Shown here: in pieces, positions 6,079 to 6,360 of the stretch
How the letters are laid out: each line of letters begins with the position of its first letter
Position numbering within the stretch: the stretch's first letter is position 1
Source: Bacteroidia bacterium
GTDB taxonomy: Bacteria; Bacteroidota; Bacteroidia; Cytophagales; Cyclobacteriaceae
Assembly (NCBI GenBank): GCA_012031955.1
Contig: JAAURZ010000148.1
Span: 1-6,360 of the forward strand
Direction of reading: 5' to 3'
Length of the DNA stretch: 6,360 nt
Notes under the pieces: generated by a model
Databases searched by the model: none
Told to the model about the DNA's origin: nothing
What the model saw: only the letters and a program-made list of their open reading frames with translations
Made by a program: the position numbers and the translations under genes

Positions 6079-6360
6079 TTAAGGCTCCACTTCCACTACC
6101 ATCTCCACCTCCACGGCGATATTGAGTGGCAGTGCGTTGGCGCCGAGTGCCGCACGCGCGTGGCGGCCGGCGTCGCCAAATACGGCCACCAGCAGGTCGG
6201 AGCAGCCATTCATTACCTTCGGTTGATCTGTAAAGTCGGAGTGGCAATTCACCCACCCGGTCACTTTTCACGATTCTCTTCACTTTTGCCAGGTCGCCGA
6301 GTTCGGCCTTTAGGGTCGACAGCAATGCGACGGCCGCCTGGCGCGCTGCGTCATAGCCTG
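6079..6360 (-). CDS. RidA-family (YjgF/YER057c/UK114) protein, N-terminus beyond window, frameshifted
   Basis: The C-terminal three-fifths or so of a RidA-like protein; the classical members hydrolyse reactive enamine/imine intermediates released by PLP enzymes. From the right edge the frame reads [23 protein letters not shown] and then AKVKRIVK. After one extra base in the T run at 6265-6268 it continues as [28 protein letters not shown], and [23 protein letters not shown], ending with TAA at 6079-6081. The GRHAR block carries an arginine at the position that binds substrate carboxylates in classical RidA. The sequence resembles the subgroup with RHARSAVG and LPL motifs rather than E. coli RidA itself, so the substrate is uncertain. 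It converges on the acetyltransferase gene with a 45-base gap and no clear terminator. A PLP enzyme nearby is a reasonable functional partner, but the opposite strand weakens the link. Confidence 0.87.

Overview
The window looks like a chromosomal piece of a Bacteroidota genome, most likely of the Cytophagales/Chitinophagales type. This is inferred from a perfect Bacteroidota -7 element (TATCTTTG) in front of the transsulfuration gene, the near absence of Shine-Dalgarno sequences, moderate GC content by eye, and protein sequences that resemble families I know from that phylum. No RNA gene, insertion sequence, prophage or CRISPR array is visible.

Layout. Positions 1-277 hold the end of an RluA/RluD-family pseudouridine synthase (+). 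A small uncharacterised 64-residue gene (-) lies at 345-539. About 430 bases without a convincing gene follow. Next is a single-domain receiver protein (-, 1035-1433) that has lost every catalytic residue of the family, with a hairpin-rich leader behind it at 1434-1696. Positions 1697-4219 form a minus-strand, operon-like block read in this order: a 123-residue soluble protein ending in CPPNC; a membrane protein with about seven predicted transmembrane segments; a histidine kinase with one membrane anchor and no sensor domain; and a NarL-type response regulator. A 224-base divergent intergenic region (4220-4443) separates this block from a plus-strand pair: a transsulfuration PLP enzyme (4444-5590) and a GNAT acetyltransferase that overlaps it by ATGA (5587-6033). 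A RidA-family gene (-) enters from the right edge and ends at 6079.

How the parts may work together. The kinase has no input domain of its own. The membrane protein and the CPPNC protein are packed against it with overlapping or short junctions. The simplest reading is a split sensor in which the membrane protein (perhaps with the CPPNC protein) feeds the kinase, which phosphorylates the NarL-type regulator. The degenerate receiver lies directly downstream and may be an unphosphorylatable partner. This is inference.

Caution on sequence quality. Five of the nine genes (pseudouridine synthase, kinase, membrane protein, PLP enzyme, RidA) are each broken by one single-base indel, mostly in short homopolymers. 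In each case the family-typical sequence continues at once in the next frame. Uncorrected sequencing or assembly error is more likely than five separate pseudogenes. Coordinates below therefore span the inferred intact genes.
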